Below, one piece after another: positions 8,300 to 17,371 of a DNA stretch of 64,000 nucleotides. The translations under genes were made by a program, and so were the position numbers. The stretch lies in the NCBI GenBank assembly GCA_020723765.1, contig DYIF01000007.1, positions 29,251 through 93,250 of the forward strand, written 5' to 3'. The notes beneath the pieces were generated by a model. It had not been told where the DNA came from, searched no databases, and saw only the letters and a list, made by a program, of their open reading frames with translations. The number at the start of each line of letters is the position of its first letter. The first letter of the stretch is position 1. This DNA is from Elusimicrobium minutum. Its GTDB lineage: Bacteria; Elusimicrobiota; Elusimicrobia; Elusimicrobiales; UBA9959.

Positions 8300-9682
8300 A
8301 TGAAATTTTTGTTGCTTTCAGTTATTTCTGCATCTTTAAGCTCGGAGGTTAAAGATAGCGCTTTAACAGTTTATAATACTAATATGGCAAGCGTTAATCA
8401 AACTTATCTCGAAGAATGTAGAAGAGGAATTTCAAATATTACAATATCTAATATGCCAAAAACGATAATAAGCGATAGCATAAATTTAAATCTGCCAGAT
8501 TATTTGGAATTAAGACTCCAGAGTTATAAAAACGAAAACTCAGATTATGTAAAACAAAGTGTTAGTATATTTACTAAAGATAATAGCATAATAACAGGTA
8601 CACTCTACAAATTCGATGGAGAAAATTATATTATTAAGAATGATAAAGAAGAGTATCTTTTAGTTTCAAAGGATTATGTCAAATATTTAAGCTATGGCAA
8701 ATTCGATGAGATAGATTTTAGAAACAGAATGATAAATAATGGAGTTTTGAAGTTGGAACTAAACTCTACTAAATCGGATAAATGTAAGATAGGAGTAAAT
8801 TATCTTTTGAATAACATCTCATGGACCGCCTCTTATGACGCTTTTGTAAATGAAAATGAAACTGAGCTTGATATAAACGGAAGGGTTGTCTTAACTAATG
8901 ATTCTGGCTATAACTTTAAAAACGCTAAAATAAGTCTTGTGGCAGGATCTATTAACAGAGTATCAGAGCAGACAAATGCTATAGCTTTCAGGGCTATGTC
9001 TAAGTCCCTTTCTGATGCGGATTATGAAGGAGGAGGTGAGATTAAAGCCCAGGTTTTAAGTGATTTTTACGCTTATGATTTGCCTTTTAAAGAGATTACT
9101 ATAAACACAGGTGAAACACTTTCTCTGGATATGTTTTCAAAAAAAGGAGTTAAATTTAAAAAAATTTATGTTTATAAAGGTCAGAAAGATATGTGGTATT
9201 TCTATGATAACTTAAGAAACTATAAATACGATAACAATCTTACAGCTCAATTTATATTTGAAAATAATAAAGAAAATTCTATGGAGATTCCTTTGCCGGA
9301 AGGTAGAGTGAGGATTTACAAGAAAAAAGGAGATTTTTTGAGTTTGATAGGCGAAGATAATGTTAAACATACTGCACCAAACTCAAAAGTGGAGATAAAT
9401 ACTGGCAAGGCTTTTAATGTAAGTGGTGAGAGAAAAATAATTAAACATGATAAAATAATGCCGAATGTTTATAGAGACACGATAGAAATTAAAATCAAAA
9501 ATGAAAAAAATGAAAATATAAACGTCAAAATTAAGGAATATCTCTGGGGTAATTGGAAGATGATAGAATCCAGCCATAAATACGATAAAATAGACGTAAA
9601 CAACATAGAGTTTAATTTAGAGGTAGCCAAAAAATCATCCGTTATTATAAAATATACCGCTGAGTATAACTTTAATCAATGA
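8300..9682 (+). CDS. secreted DUF4139-domain protein
   Basis: A 460-residue protein with a short signal peptide (residues 1 to about 15), likely periplasmic. The central and C-terminal region matches the DUF4139 pattern. It has a YLLNNISWTASYDAFV strand pair, then DINGRVVLTNDSGYNFKNAK and KISLVAGSINRV, and later the beta-rich PLPEGRVRIYKK and KEYLWGNWKMI segments. An AAGGAGGG ribosome site precedes the ATG, with a TATAAT upstream. Its end overlaps the pseudopilin gene by four bases, suggesting co-translation. The function of the family is not established; beta-sandwich envelope proteins are usual. Confidence 0.7.
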   Translation: MKFLLLSVISASLSSEVKDSALTVYNTNMASVNQTYLEECRRGISNITISNMPKTIISDSINLNLPDYLELRLQSYKNENSDYVKQSVSIFTKDNSIITGTLYKFDGENYIIKNDKEEYLLVSKDYVKYLSYGKFDEIDFRNRMINNGVLKLELNSTKSDKCKIGVNYLLNNISWTASYDAFVNENETELDINGRVVLTNDSGYNFKNAKISLVAGSINRVSEQTNAIAFRAMSKSLSDADYEGGGEIKAQVLSDFYAYDLPFKEITINTGETLSLDMFSKKGVKFKKIYVYKGQKDMWYFYDNLRNYKYDNNLTAQFIFENNKENSMEIPLPEGRVRIYKKKGDFLSLIGEDNVKHTAPNSKVEINTGKAFNVSGERKIIKHDKIMPNVYRDTIEIKIKNEKNENINVKIKEYLWGNWKMIESSHKYDKIDVNNIEFNLEVAKKSSVIIKYTAEYNFNQ

Positions 9683-10098
9683 GAAAAGGTTTTACTCTTA
9701 TTGAAGTAATGCTTGTTATATTGATAGTTGGGGTAATAGGAGTTATTGCTGTTCCTAAAATCTCTTTCGCGATATTAAAAACAAAAGAAAAATCTAATAT
9801 TGCAAATCTTAGTTCCATAAGAGAGGCTTTAAGGCTTTATTATGCCGATAACTCAACATATCCTACCGATGATTTGTCTTCGCTCTATCCTAAATATATA
9901 TCCAAAATTCTCGAATTGGATATTCCCAACTCATTTCATCCTAAAACTGCTTCGGTTAGGACAAGTAATTCTGTTTCTGATATAACAGATAGCGGTATGT
10001 GGGGTTATATTAATATATCGAGTTCCGCCGATTTCGGCTATGTTTTTATAGATTGTACTCATACCGATTTAAGCGGCAAAAGATATTGCGATTACTGA
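9679..10098 (+). CDS. type II secretion/type IV pilus-type pseudopilin
   Basis: A 139-residue protein with a class III prepilin leader. The short positive start MRK is followed by the cleavage and methylation motif GFTLIEV, with Glu at mature position 5, and a hydrophobic helix of about 20 residues. The soluble domain has the typical IREALRLYYADNSTYP segment and a C-terminal VFIDCTHTDLSG loop. It would be inserted in the inner membrane and assembled into a pseudopilus or pilus after prepilin peptidase cleavage. Other secretion components are not in the window. It overlaps the DUF4139 gene upstream and the archease gene downstream (TGATG). Confidence 0.85.
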   Translation: MRKGFTLIEVMLVILIVGVIGVIAVPKISFAILKTKEKSNIANLSSIREALRLYYADNSTYPTDDLSSLYPKYISKILELDIPNSFHPKTASVRTSNSVSDITDSGMWGYINISSSADFGYVFIDCTHTDLSGKRYCDY

Positions 10099-10499
10099 TG
10101 GGCGATTATAAAATAAATTTTACGGGAGATCTTGAGATAGAAGTAAAAGCTATAAACTTTAAGGATATATTTGATACTCTGGCTAAATCATTTTGTGATA
10201 TTGTAGTAGATTGTAATTACGATTTGAATTTTGAAAAAGAGTTGATTTTAAATTCAGACATTCCCGGAATTTTTGTTGATTTCTTTAATGAGCTTATATA
10301 TTTCTTTGAAACCGAAGGTTTTGTCCCAAAACTTGTTAGCAATTTTAAAAAAAATGAGAATACTGTGATCAGGTTAAAAGGTTTTAAATTGGATTTTCAT
10401 AAAAATAAACCGAAAAGGATTTTAAAAGCCGCAACTTACCACGATTTAAAGTTTAAATCTGATTATTTTTTTTATCTTAAAATTATAGTGGATTTGTGA
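10098..10499 (+). CDS. archease (RtcB activator)
   Basis: A 133-residue cytoplasmic protein. Archease stimulates guanylylation of the RNA ligase RtcB. The family signature is clear in the C-terminal KAATYHDLKFK segment followed by a hydrophobic strand ending IIVDL, and in the VDFFNELIYFFETEGF helix. Metal-binding acidic residues are contributed by ATYHD and the C-terminal Asp. The start is set at the ATG at 10098, which overlaps the pseudopilin stop as TGATG; a longer frame to 10053 would run deep into the pseudopilin gene. It overlaps rtcB by four bases, which confirms the functional pairing. Confidence 0.88.
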   Translation: MGDYKINFTGDLEIEVKAINFKDIFDTLAKSFCDIVVDCNYDLNFEKELILNSDIPGIFVDFFNELIYFFETEGFVPKLVSNFKKNENTVIRLKGFKLDFHKNKPKRILKAATYHDLKFKSDYFFYLKIIVDL

Positions 10500-11941
10500 T
10501 TTTGGAATATATTATGTATAGAAAAGATGATAATACTTTGGTTGTAAAAAAAGGATACAAAGAAGGAATGTTAACCGATGCTGTCATATATGCAGATAGG
10601 GAAATAGAAAAAACCTTGGAAGTAGATGCAATAAATCAGATAATAAACGTAACGACTCTGCCGGGAATAGTTGGGAATGCAATTGCTATGCCTGATATAC
10701 ATAAAGGGTACGGTTTTCCTATAGGTGGGGTTGCGGCTTTTGATATTGAAAAGGGAATTATTTCTCCAGGAGGAATAGGTTATGATATAAACTGCGGGGT
10801 AAGGCTTATTTCAACATCTTTGAAAAAAGAAGAAGTTGATAAAAGAAAAAAAGAGATTGTCGATTCTCTTTATAACCAGGTTCCTCTTGGAGTAGGTTCG
10901 GAGGGAAGTATAAAATTATCCTATTCAGATTACAAGGTTCTTTTTAAAAAGGGTGCTTTGTGGGCAGTTGAGAATGGATACGGGGATGAAGAAGATCTTG
11001 AAAATATAGAATCCAAAGGTTTTTTGAATTCAGAGCCTTCGGAAGTCAGCAAAAAGGCGATGGAAAGGGGTAGAAAACAGATGGGAAGTTTGGGTAGCGG
11101 AAACCATTTTTTAGAGGTCCAGTATATCGAAGAGATATTCAATGAAAAAATTGCATATGATTTGGGGTTTTTTAAGGGTCAGATTTTTGTTATGATTCAT
11201 ACAGGTTCCAGGGGTTTTGGGCATCAGATATGTTCAGATTATGTAAACATTATGATAGCCGCTGCTCGAAAATACGGAATAAAATTATATGACAGAGAAC
11301 TTGCCTGCGCACCGTTTAAAAGCCAGGAAGGTCAGGGTTATTTTAACTCGATGAAAGCCGCCGCTAATTTCGCCTGGGCTAACAGACAAATACTTAAAGA
11401 TATGTCCGAAAAAGTTTTTTTGAAGGTTTTAAAAATTTCGCCCCAGTTTCTTTCTTTTAAAACTGTTTACGATGTAGCTCATAATATAGCCAAAATCGAA
11501 AAACATAATATAAATGGAGAAGAAAAAGAAGTTTTGGTTCATAGAAAAGGTGCGACAAGAGCCTTTGGGCCTTCGGATTACGAGGTTAGCGAAAAATATA
11601 GAAAATTTGGTCAGCCCGTAATAATACCGGGCGATATGGGAAGAGAATCATATATTTTATTGGGGCAAAATTTATCTATGAATAAATCCTTCGGATCTTC
11701 TTGTCACGGAGCAGGAAGAGTTATGTCGAGAGCGAAGGCCATCGAAAATGCTAAGGGTAAGGATATAAAAAAAGAGCTTTATGACAAAGGTATTTTACTT
11801 ATGGTCGGCTCTAAAACTACGATAGCTGAAGAGATGAGTGATGCCTATAAAAACGTTTCTGATGTGGTTAAGGTAATAGAAAGATCAGGTATAAGCAAAA
11901 GACTTTTAAAACTAAAACCTATTTGCGTTATTAAAGGATAA
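10496..11941 (+). CDS. rtcB: tRNA-splicing/RNA repair ligase RtcB
   Basis: A 481-residue GTP- and Mn-dependent ligase joining 2',3'-cyclic phosphate (or 3'-phosphate) and 5'-OH RNA ends in the cytoplasm. Motifs include GGIGYDINCGVRL (metal-binding Asp and Cys), LGSGNHFLEVQ, IHTGSRGFGHQI, HRKGATRAFGPSDYEV, GDMGRESYIL and SSCHGAGRVMSRAKA, whose His is the guanylylated residue. The start is the GTG at 10496 within the archease stop (GTGA); the ATG at 10514 is an alternative. Pairing with archease suggests regulated RNA repair or tRNA splicing. No Rtc regulator is nearby. Confidence 0.95.
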   Translation: MILEYIMYRKDDNTLVVKKGYKEGMLTDAVIYADREIEKTLEVDAINQIINVTTLPGIVGNAIAMPDIHKGYGFPIGGVAAFDIEKGIISPGGIGYDINCGVRLISTSLKKEEVDKRKKEIVDSLYNQVPLGVGSEGSIKLSYSDYKVLFKKGALWAVENGYGDEEDLENIESKGFLNSEPSEVSKKAMERGRKQMGSLGSGNHFLEVQYIEEIFNEKIAYDLGFFKGQIFVMIHTGSRGFGHQICSDYVNIMIAAARKYGIKLYDRELACAPFKSQEGQGYFNSMKAAANFAWANRQILKDMSEKVFLKVLKISPQFLSFKTVYDVAHNIAKIEKHNINGEEKEVLVHRKGATRAFGPSDYEVSEKYRKFGQPVIIPGDMGRESYILLGQNLSMNKSFGSSCHGAGRVMSRAKAIENAKGKDIKKELYDKGILLMVGSKTTIAEEMSDAYKNVSDVVKVIERSGISKRLLKLKPICVIKG

Positions 11942-11942
11942 G

Positions 11943-12608
11943 TTATTTAACCACGCCGACGGCTATTCCGTCGGATGTTGGGATTATCGCTCTTTGAGAA
12001 ATTTTATCGTCGGTGAAAAATATATGAAGAAATTCTCTCATCCCCCTTGATTTGGCGTTTTGTTCTTTATCTTCCCCTTCATAAAACAAATTACCTTTCA
12101 TTAAAGGATTATGGGCTATTATTAATCCGCCGCTTCTTAAATTTTTTAAAGCCCATTTTATGTAATAAGGATAATCGTCTTTGTTGGCGTCTATGAAACA
12201 GAAATCGAAAGGAGAAAATTTCGACAATTTCGTAAGCGCCTCTTTTGCATCCGAGTTCATAACTATTATTTTTTTCTCAAGTCCTAACTCCGATATCATT
12301 TTTAAAGCTATTTCCGCATGTTTTGGTTCTTTTTCTATGGTATATAACTTTCCGTTTTCATCTAACGATTTGGAAATCCATAATGAAGAGTATCCGCATA
12401 AAGTTCCTATCTCTACTCCTCTTTTGGGTTTTATCGCTGAAAGAAGTGTCGAGATTATGTTTCCTTCAAAAGGAGTTATATTTATTTTTCTTATTCCATT
12501 TTTTTCCATCTCATTTATTATCTTTTTTAAGTAATCATCATCGGATGCCGTATGATTAATTATATACTCTGCTGTTTTGGGTTCTATACTCGTTGGGATT
12601 ATTTTCAT
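11943..12608 (-). CDS. SAM-dependent O-methyltransferase (caffeoyl-CoA OMT-like)
   Basis: A 221-residue class I methyltransferase of the catechol/caffeoyl-CoA O-methyltransferase type. Motif I is VEIGTLCGYSSLWIS and the acidic strand end is IEKEPKHAEIA. The metal-site segment is DFCFIDANKDDYPYYIKWA, followed by GGLIIAHNPL, where the usual Asp of GGLIxxDN is replaced by His. It is convergent with rtcB, and the two stop codons are two bases apart. A TAAAAT lies 8 nt before its ATG with no ribosome site. The substrate is unknown. Confidence 0.8.
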   Translation of the reverse strand: MKIIPTSIEPKTAEYIINHTASDDDYLKKIINEMEKNGIRKINITPFEGNIISTLLSAIKPKRGVEIGTLCGYSSLWISKSLDENGKLYTIEKEPKHAEIALKMISELGLEKKIIVMNSDAKEALTKLSKFSPFDFCFIDANKDDYPYYIKWALKNLRSGGLIIAHNPLMKGNLFYEGEDKEQNAKSRGMREFLHIFFTDDKISQRAIIPTSDGIAVGVVK

Positions 12609-12694
12609 ATATCTATATTTTACAAATATTTTTTGACTAATTTAATTTTTTTTGATATATTTTAATGAGAGGATTTTTTGATTAGGAGGTAGAG

Positions 12695-15061
12695 ATGAAA
12701 TTGTTATTGGCTCTTTTAACGATCGCTCAAAATTCTTTTGCAAGCGAAGCGAATCTCGTGATACCTGATTTAAAGACCGTGAGTTTCGGTTCTTTCGACG
12801 GTCATAGCTTGCTTTTATGGGGCATACTTATATGCGTTTTGGGTATGTTTTTCGGAATATATCATTTTTCAAAAGTGGCGAAACTTCCGGTCCATAAATC
12901 TATGCTTGAGGTTTCGGAGCTTATATACGAAACCTGTAAAACATACCTTTTAACTCAGGGAAAATTTTTAATGATACTCTGGGCTTTTATAGCTGTGATA
13001 ATACTTTTTTATTTCGGATATCTTATGCATTTTACCGCCGGAAAGATTTTTATAATACTATTGTTCAGCGTAATAGGCATACTGGGTTCTTATAGTGTGG
13101 CGTGGTTTGGTATGAGAATGAATACTTATGCTAACTCAAGAACCGCTTTTTCGGTTTTAAAAGGATATCCTTATCCGGCTATGGACATACCTTTGAGAGC
13201 CGGAATAAGCATAGGAACGGTTTTGATAAGTGTAGAGCTCATAATAATGTTAATAATTCTTCTTTTTGTGCCTGGCGAATACTCTGGACCGTGTTTTATA
13301 GGTTTCGCGATAGGTGAATCATTAGGTGCTGCCGCTCTTAGAATAGCGGGAGGAATATTTACCAAGATAGCTGACATCGGTTCAGACCTTATGAAAATTG
13401 TTTTCAAGATTAAAGAGGATGATGCTAGAAACCCAGGAGTTATAGCTGACTGCACCGGTGACAACGCCGGAGACTCTGTCGGGCCGACCGCCGACGGTTT
13501 TGAAACATATGGAGTTACTGGAGTGGCTTTGATTACATTTATAGTTTTGGCAGTAAAAGATCCTACCACTCAAATACAGCTTTTGGTTTGGATATTCGTA
13601 ATGCGTGTGGCGATGATAGCTACGAGCATAATATCGTATTGGTTAAATGGAGCTTATTTTAAGTCGAAATATGAAAATGAAAAACATTTTAATTTCGAGC
13701 TGCCTTTAACATCTTTAGTATGGCTTACTTCTTTTGTATCCATAGCAATGACTTATATATTAAGCTACATATTGATACCGGATCTGGGAGGCGATAATAC
13801 ATACTGGTATAAGTTGGCGACAATAATAACCTGTGGAACATTAGCTGGCGCAATAATTCCGGAGTTTGTAAAAGTTTTTACTTCTACGAAATCCAAACAT
13901 GTAAGAGAGGTTCTTAACGCTTCAAAAGAGGGAGGAGCATCTCTTAACATACTCTCTGGTTTCGTCGCTGGAAACTTTTCGGCATACTGGTTGGGTATGG
14001 CGATAGTTGTTTTAATGGGCATAGCATATTACGTAAGCACAGCGGGACTGGATCTTATAATGATAAGCCCAGCAATATTTGCTTTTGGCCTTGTAGCTTT
14101 CGGATTCTTGGGTATGGGTCCGGTTACTATAGCCGTGGATTCCTATGGCCCTGTAACGGATAACGCTCAGTCAATATTTGAGCTTTCAACTATAGAAACC
14201 ATTCCCAACGCCAAAGAAGAAATAAAAAAGGAATTCGGGTTTGAGCCGAATTTCGAAGCCAAAGCTTATTTAGAAGAAAACGATGGCGCTGGAAATACTT
14301 TCAAAGCTACTGCAAAGCCGGTTTTAATAGGAACCGCGGTAGTAGGCGCAACCACGCTTATATTCTCCATAATACAGGTATTAAGACAAAGCTATGGTGA
14401 TGCAAGCGCTGTGGAAGGACTTTCGATACTAAATCCATTATTCTTGCTCGGCTTGATAGTTGGCGGCGCAATGATATACTGGTTTAGTGGAGCTTCAAAT
14501 CAAGCTGTTACCACCGGAGCCTACAGAGCGACCGAGTTTATTAAAAATAATATGAAACTGGATGGTGTTACTAAAGCCAGCGTTTCCGATTCAAAAAAAG
14601 TTGTTGAAATATGCACTCAATACGCTCAAAAAGGAATGTTTAATATATTCCTTTCGGTCTTCTTTGCGACTTTAGCGTTTGCATGTCTTAATCATTATTT
14701 CTTCATAGGTTATCTTATATCCATAGCGCTTTTTGGCTTGTTTCAGGCTATTTTTATGGCTAATGCTGGTGGAGCATGGGACAACGCAAAAAAATTGGTT
14801 GAGACTGAACTTAATATGAAAGGGACTGATTTACATGCGGCTACGGTTGTCGGAGATACCGTTGGAGATCCTTTTAAAGATACCGCTTCGGTTTCAATGA
14901 ATCCGATAATAAAGTTTACTACTTTATTCGGTCTTTTGGCCGTGGAGCTTGCTATTGAACTTTCTCCAAAAGCCAAATTTGCCGCGTTTTTGATATTCTT
15001 TATCCTATCGGTTGTTTTTGTCTGGAGAAGTTTTTATAAGATGAGGATAAAAGAGGATTAA
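12695..15061 (+). CDS. hppA: membrane-bound ion-pumping pyrophosphatase
   Basis: A 788-residue integral membrane enzyme with about 16 helices that couples PPi hydrolysis to H+ or Na+ export. The catalytic acidic motifs are visible: DDARNPGVIADCTGDNAGDS followed by VGPTADGFETYG, then VAVDSYGPVTDNA-like (AVDSYGPVTDNA), GAWDNAKK, and GDTVGDPFKDTAS. The GDNAGDSVGPTADGFE variant is the one I associate with a Bacteroidetes-like subfamily. GNTFKATAKP places Lys at the position that in classical families indicates K+-independence, but ion specificity is left open. A TAGGAGG ribosome site precedes the ATG. A clean terminator follows. Confidence 0.95.
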   Translation: MKLLLALLTIAQNSFASEANLVIPDLKTVSFGSFDGHSLLLWGILICVLGMFFGIYHFSKVAKLPVHKSMLEVSELIYETCKTYLLTQGKFLMILWAFIAVIILFYFGYLMHFTAGKIFIILLFSVIGILGSYSVAWFGMRMNTYANSRTAFSVLKGYPYPAMDIPLRAGISIGTVLISVELIIMLIILLFVPGEYSGPCFIGFAIGESLGAAALRIAGGIFTKIADIGSDLMKIVFKIKEDDARNPGVIADCTGDNAGDSVGPTADGFETYGVTGVALITFIVLAVKDPTTQIQLLVWIFVMRVAMIATSIISYWLNGAYFKSKYENEKHFNFELPLTSLVWLTSFVSIAMTYILSYILIPDLGGDNTYWYKLATIITCGTLAGAIIPEFVKVFTSTKSKHVREVLNASKEGGASLNILSGFVAGNFSAYWLGMAIVVLMGIAYYVSTAGLDLIMISPAIFAFGLVAFGFLGMGPVTIAVDSYGPVTDNAQSIFELSTIETIPNAKEEIKKEFGFEPNFEAKAYLEENDGAGNTFKATAKPVLIGTAVVGATTLIFSIIQVLRQSYGDASAVEGLSILNPLFLLGLIVGGAMIYWFSGASNQAVTTGAYRATEFIKNNMKLDGVTKASVSDSKKVVEICTQYAQKGMFNIFLSVFFATLAFACLNHYFFIGYLISIALFGLFQAIFMANAGGAWDNAKKLVETELNMKGTDLHAATVVGDTVGDPFKDTASVSMNPIIKFTTLFGLLAVELAIELSPKAKFAAFLIFFILSVVFVWRSFYKMRIKED

Positions 15062-15070
15062 AACCTGTTA

Positions 15071-15098
15071 AAGCCCCGCTTTATGCGGGGCTTTTTTA
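15071..15098 (+). terminator. rho-independent terminator after hppA
   Basis: An exact 9-bp stem, AAGCCCCGC/GCGGGGCTT (15071-15079 and 15085-15093), has a 5-nt loop and is followed by a T-rich run. The next ATG on the same strand begins only a few bases later, at 15102. Confidence 0.9.
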
Positions 15099-15101
15099 TT
15101 T

Positions 15102-16595
15102 ATGGCGTTATTTTTTATAATAACTTTTATTTTGGTTTTGTCCTGCTCAGTTTTTATTATTCATAGACTTAACAAATCCATAATTACATCCGTTATAAAC
15201 GATGAAAAATTGGATGTTAGAGCCAAGTTGGTAGAGCATATAAACGAATTGTATTCTTTTTATTCTCGTGGAATCATACCGGTTTTGATTTTTAATATTA
15301 TTTCGCTTTTGTTGGTTTATTTTATAGATAAAAGCTTTTTTTTGCCGTTTATTTACGGGGCGTTAATCTTTTTATTATTTGTTTTTTTAGATGTATTTTT
15401 AAATTATATTCTTTCTCTTTATTTTTATCCTCATATAATATCCGATCAAAAGCATAAAGAGATGAAAAACTCTTTTGTACTATTAAAGGGTTTGGTTTTA
15501 ATTTCGCTAACCTATATCCTTTTCGTTCTTTTTTCGAGATTTTTAAATAAAATGGATTATATCGTCGCTTATGCCGGAGTGTGTTTTTCCGCTTTATCCG
15601 TTTATATAAGCTCGTTAAAATATAGAAAAATAAATTACTTTTTTAATCTCTCTTGTTTTTCTTTTATCTTTGTTTTATCTTTGCTTCTTTTTATGAGATT
15701 CGGTTATTTAAAGTATCTGGAAACTTTAACGGCGTTGTTTTTTGTTTATTATATCGCAAAAACCGTAAATTCCATATCCGGCTTGAAGGTCGGATTTATT
15801 AAAAGCGAAAAGATATCCGAGATTTTTGTTTTTTTTATTTCTTATTTCCTCTTTTCTCTTTTTGTTTTTTTAAATCAATACCAGAATATGTATTTGTTTT
15901 TCGCCCATATATTTTATTTCTTTATATTCTATTTCGTTTTAAGAGTCAATCTTATCGGTTTTAGTAAAATTTTTTTAGTCCTTTTAATCGTTTTTTTAAC
16001 AAAAACAATCTCCGGTTTGAGTTTGAAAATGATAGACGGGTTTACTTCCGAAAATATTTATTTTTTTCTTTTATTTTCCATTCTTGCGGTCTTATTCGAT
16101 TATCTTAAAGAAGCGGAATTTTCGGATTTAGTGGATTTTAATAAAAATTTTATGAAAGGCAAATGGGATAAAACTCTGGATATCAATAATTTAAAAATAC
16201 CTTTTGTCGTCAATGTTTTGTTTTTTTATCTGGTTTTTTCTTACATGTATAATCTTATGAACGCGTATTACGGCTATTCGGATAATTTTGATTTTTTGGT
16301 TTTAATAATATCCGTTTCCGCGTTTTATTTTTACGAGTCTTTTTCGGATAAATTGCTTTTTTCCATTGAAAAATCCGGTTTGAATTTTATTTATAATATA
16401 TCGGTTTTGATTTTTGTCTTTTCTTTTATTATAGTTTTGATATCCTATTCCGTTAAAATAGGATTTACAAATCTTTACGGTTCTTATCTTATTTTCGCTT
16501 TTCTCGCGGCTATTCTTTCTAAAAAATATTACTCTTATTTAATTTCCGTTTTTTATCTCTCGCTTTTTTATATCCTTTCTTATGTTCGCGGCTAA
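15102..16595 (+). CDS. polytopic membrane protein of unknown function, possible degenerate pyrophosphatase relative
   Basis: A 497-residue protein with about 13 hydrophobic helices and almost no polar domains. I do not recognise a family. Its order of segments loosely parallels the preceding pump: LVEHINELYSFYSRG (about 43-57) resembles the pump's first loop, and FLVLIISVSAFYFYESFSD (about 398-416) resembles its FLLGLIVGGAMIYWFSGAS. None of the PPi-binding Asp/Lys motifs is present. The ATG follows the hppA terminator by 3 nt with no ribosome site, so the start or the mode of expression is uncertain. Its end overlaps the next gene by 14 bases. Confidence 0.6.
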   Translation: MALFFIITFILVLSCSVFIIHRLNKSIITSVINDEKLDVRAKLVEHINELYSFYSRGIIPVLIFNIISLLLVYFIDKSFFLPFIYGALIFLLFVFLDVFLNYILSLYFYPHIISDQKHKEMKNSFVLLKGLVLISLTYILFVLFSRFLNKMDYIVAYAGVCFSALSVYISSLKYRKINYFFNLSCFSFIFVLSLLLFMRFGYLKYLETLTALFFVYYIAKTVNSISGLKVGFIKSEKISEIFVFFISYFLFSLFVFLNQYQNMYLFFAHIFYFFIFYFVLRVNLIGFSKIFLVLLIVFLTKTISGLSLKMIDGFTSENIYFFLLFSILAVLFDYLKEAEFSDLVDFNKNFMKGKWDKTLDINNLKIPFVVNVLFFYLVFSYMYNLMNAYYGYSDNFDFLVLIISVSAFYFYESFSDKLLFSIEKSGLNFIYNISVLIFVFSFIIVLISYSVKIGFTNLYGSYLIFAFLAAILSKKYYSYLISVFYLSLFYILSYVRG

Positions 16596-17316
16596 AAAAA
16601 TAATATCTTCTTTCCTTCTGCCATGCGGAATATTCGTTTCGCTTTTTTTTGTTATTTCCGTTTATTTCTTTTTTAAGAATAACCGGAAAAAAGCTTTTAT
16701 GTTTTTGTTTTTCGGTTTTTTTATATGGATTTTTTCTTCGAATTTCTGGATAAATTTTTTGATATGCCGGTATGAAAATAGGTTAAATCCCAAGCTGGAT
16801 GGGGATTTCGTCGTTTTTTTAAGCGGAGGCAATTCCGATTTTAAGGATATTTTAATTTCCGATTATTATCTTTCTCCTTCTTCTTACGAAAGGCTTTTTG
16901 CGGTTTACAGAATATACAAAGAAAAAAATATACCGATGGTTTTAACCGGAGGAAGAATTTATAACTCGGCTTCGGATGCCGAAATAGCTAAAAATATTCT
17001 TTTAAAACTCAAAGTGAGCGAGAATAAAATTTTTGCGGAAAACAAATCAAAAGACACTTATGAAAACGCCTTATATTCAAAAGAAATAGCCGATAAAAAC
17101 GGTTTTAAAAAACCGATAATAGTGACCGAGTCCGTTCATATAAAAAGAAGCGTTTTGGCCTTTAAAAAAGCCGGATTTGAAGAAATTTATTATTATCCTT
17201 CTTCTTATTTTTGTCATAAAACAGTATTTGCCGATTTCCTGCCTTCGGATTTCTATTTCCATAGAAAATATTTTCACGAGATATTGGGAATTTTGTTCTA
17301 TAAAATTTTTTACTAA
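16582..17316 (+). CDS. YdcF/ElyC/SanA-like DUF218 protein
   Basis: A 244-residue protein with two N-terminal membrane helices (about residues 8-30 and 36-58) and a DUF218 domain. The domain begins at DFVVFLSGGNS and continues with IPMVLTGGRIYNSASDAEIA, the ENKSKDTYENALYSKEIADK segment, and KPIIVTESVHIKRSVLAFKKAGF. These match the YdcF/ElyC/SanA pattern, whose members influence peptidoglycan precursor and envelope integrity. It is translationally coupled to the upstream membrane protein by a 14-base overlap. The exact function is unknown. Confidence 0.8.
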   Translation: MFAAKKIISSFLLPCGIFVSLFFVISVYFFFKNNRKKAFMFLFFGFFIWIFSSNFWINFLICRYENRLNPKLDGDFVVFLSGGNSDFKDILISDYYLSPSSYERLFAVYRIYKEKNIPMVLTGGRIYNSASDAEIAKNILLKLKVSENKIFAENKSKDTYENALYSKEIADKNGFKKPIIVTESVHIKRSVLAFKKAGFEEIYYYPSSYFCHKTVFADFLPSDFYFHRKYFHEILGILFYKIFY

Positions 17317-17371
17317 ATTATGTAAAATTATATTAGATGAATTTGAGTTGTAATTTTTTATCGGAGGATTT

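Noticed and set aside
12181..12534. 117-residue open frame antisense to the O-methyltransferase
   Set aside because: Antisense shadow of a conserved enzyme, with no start signal.
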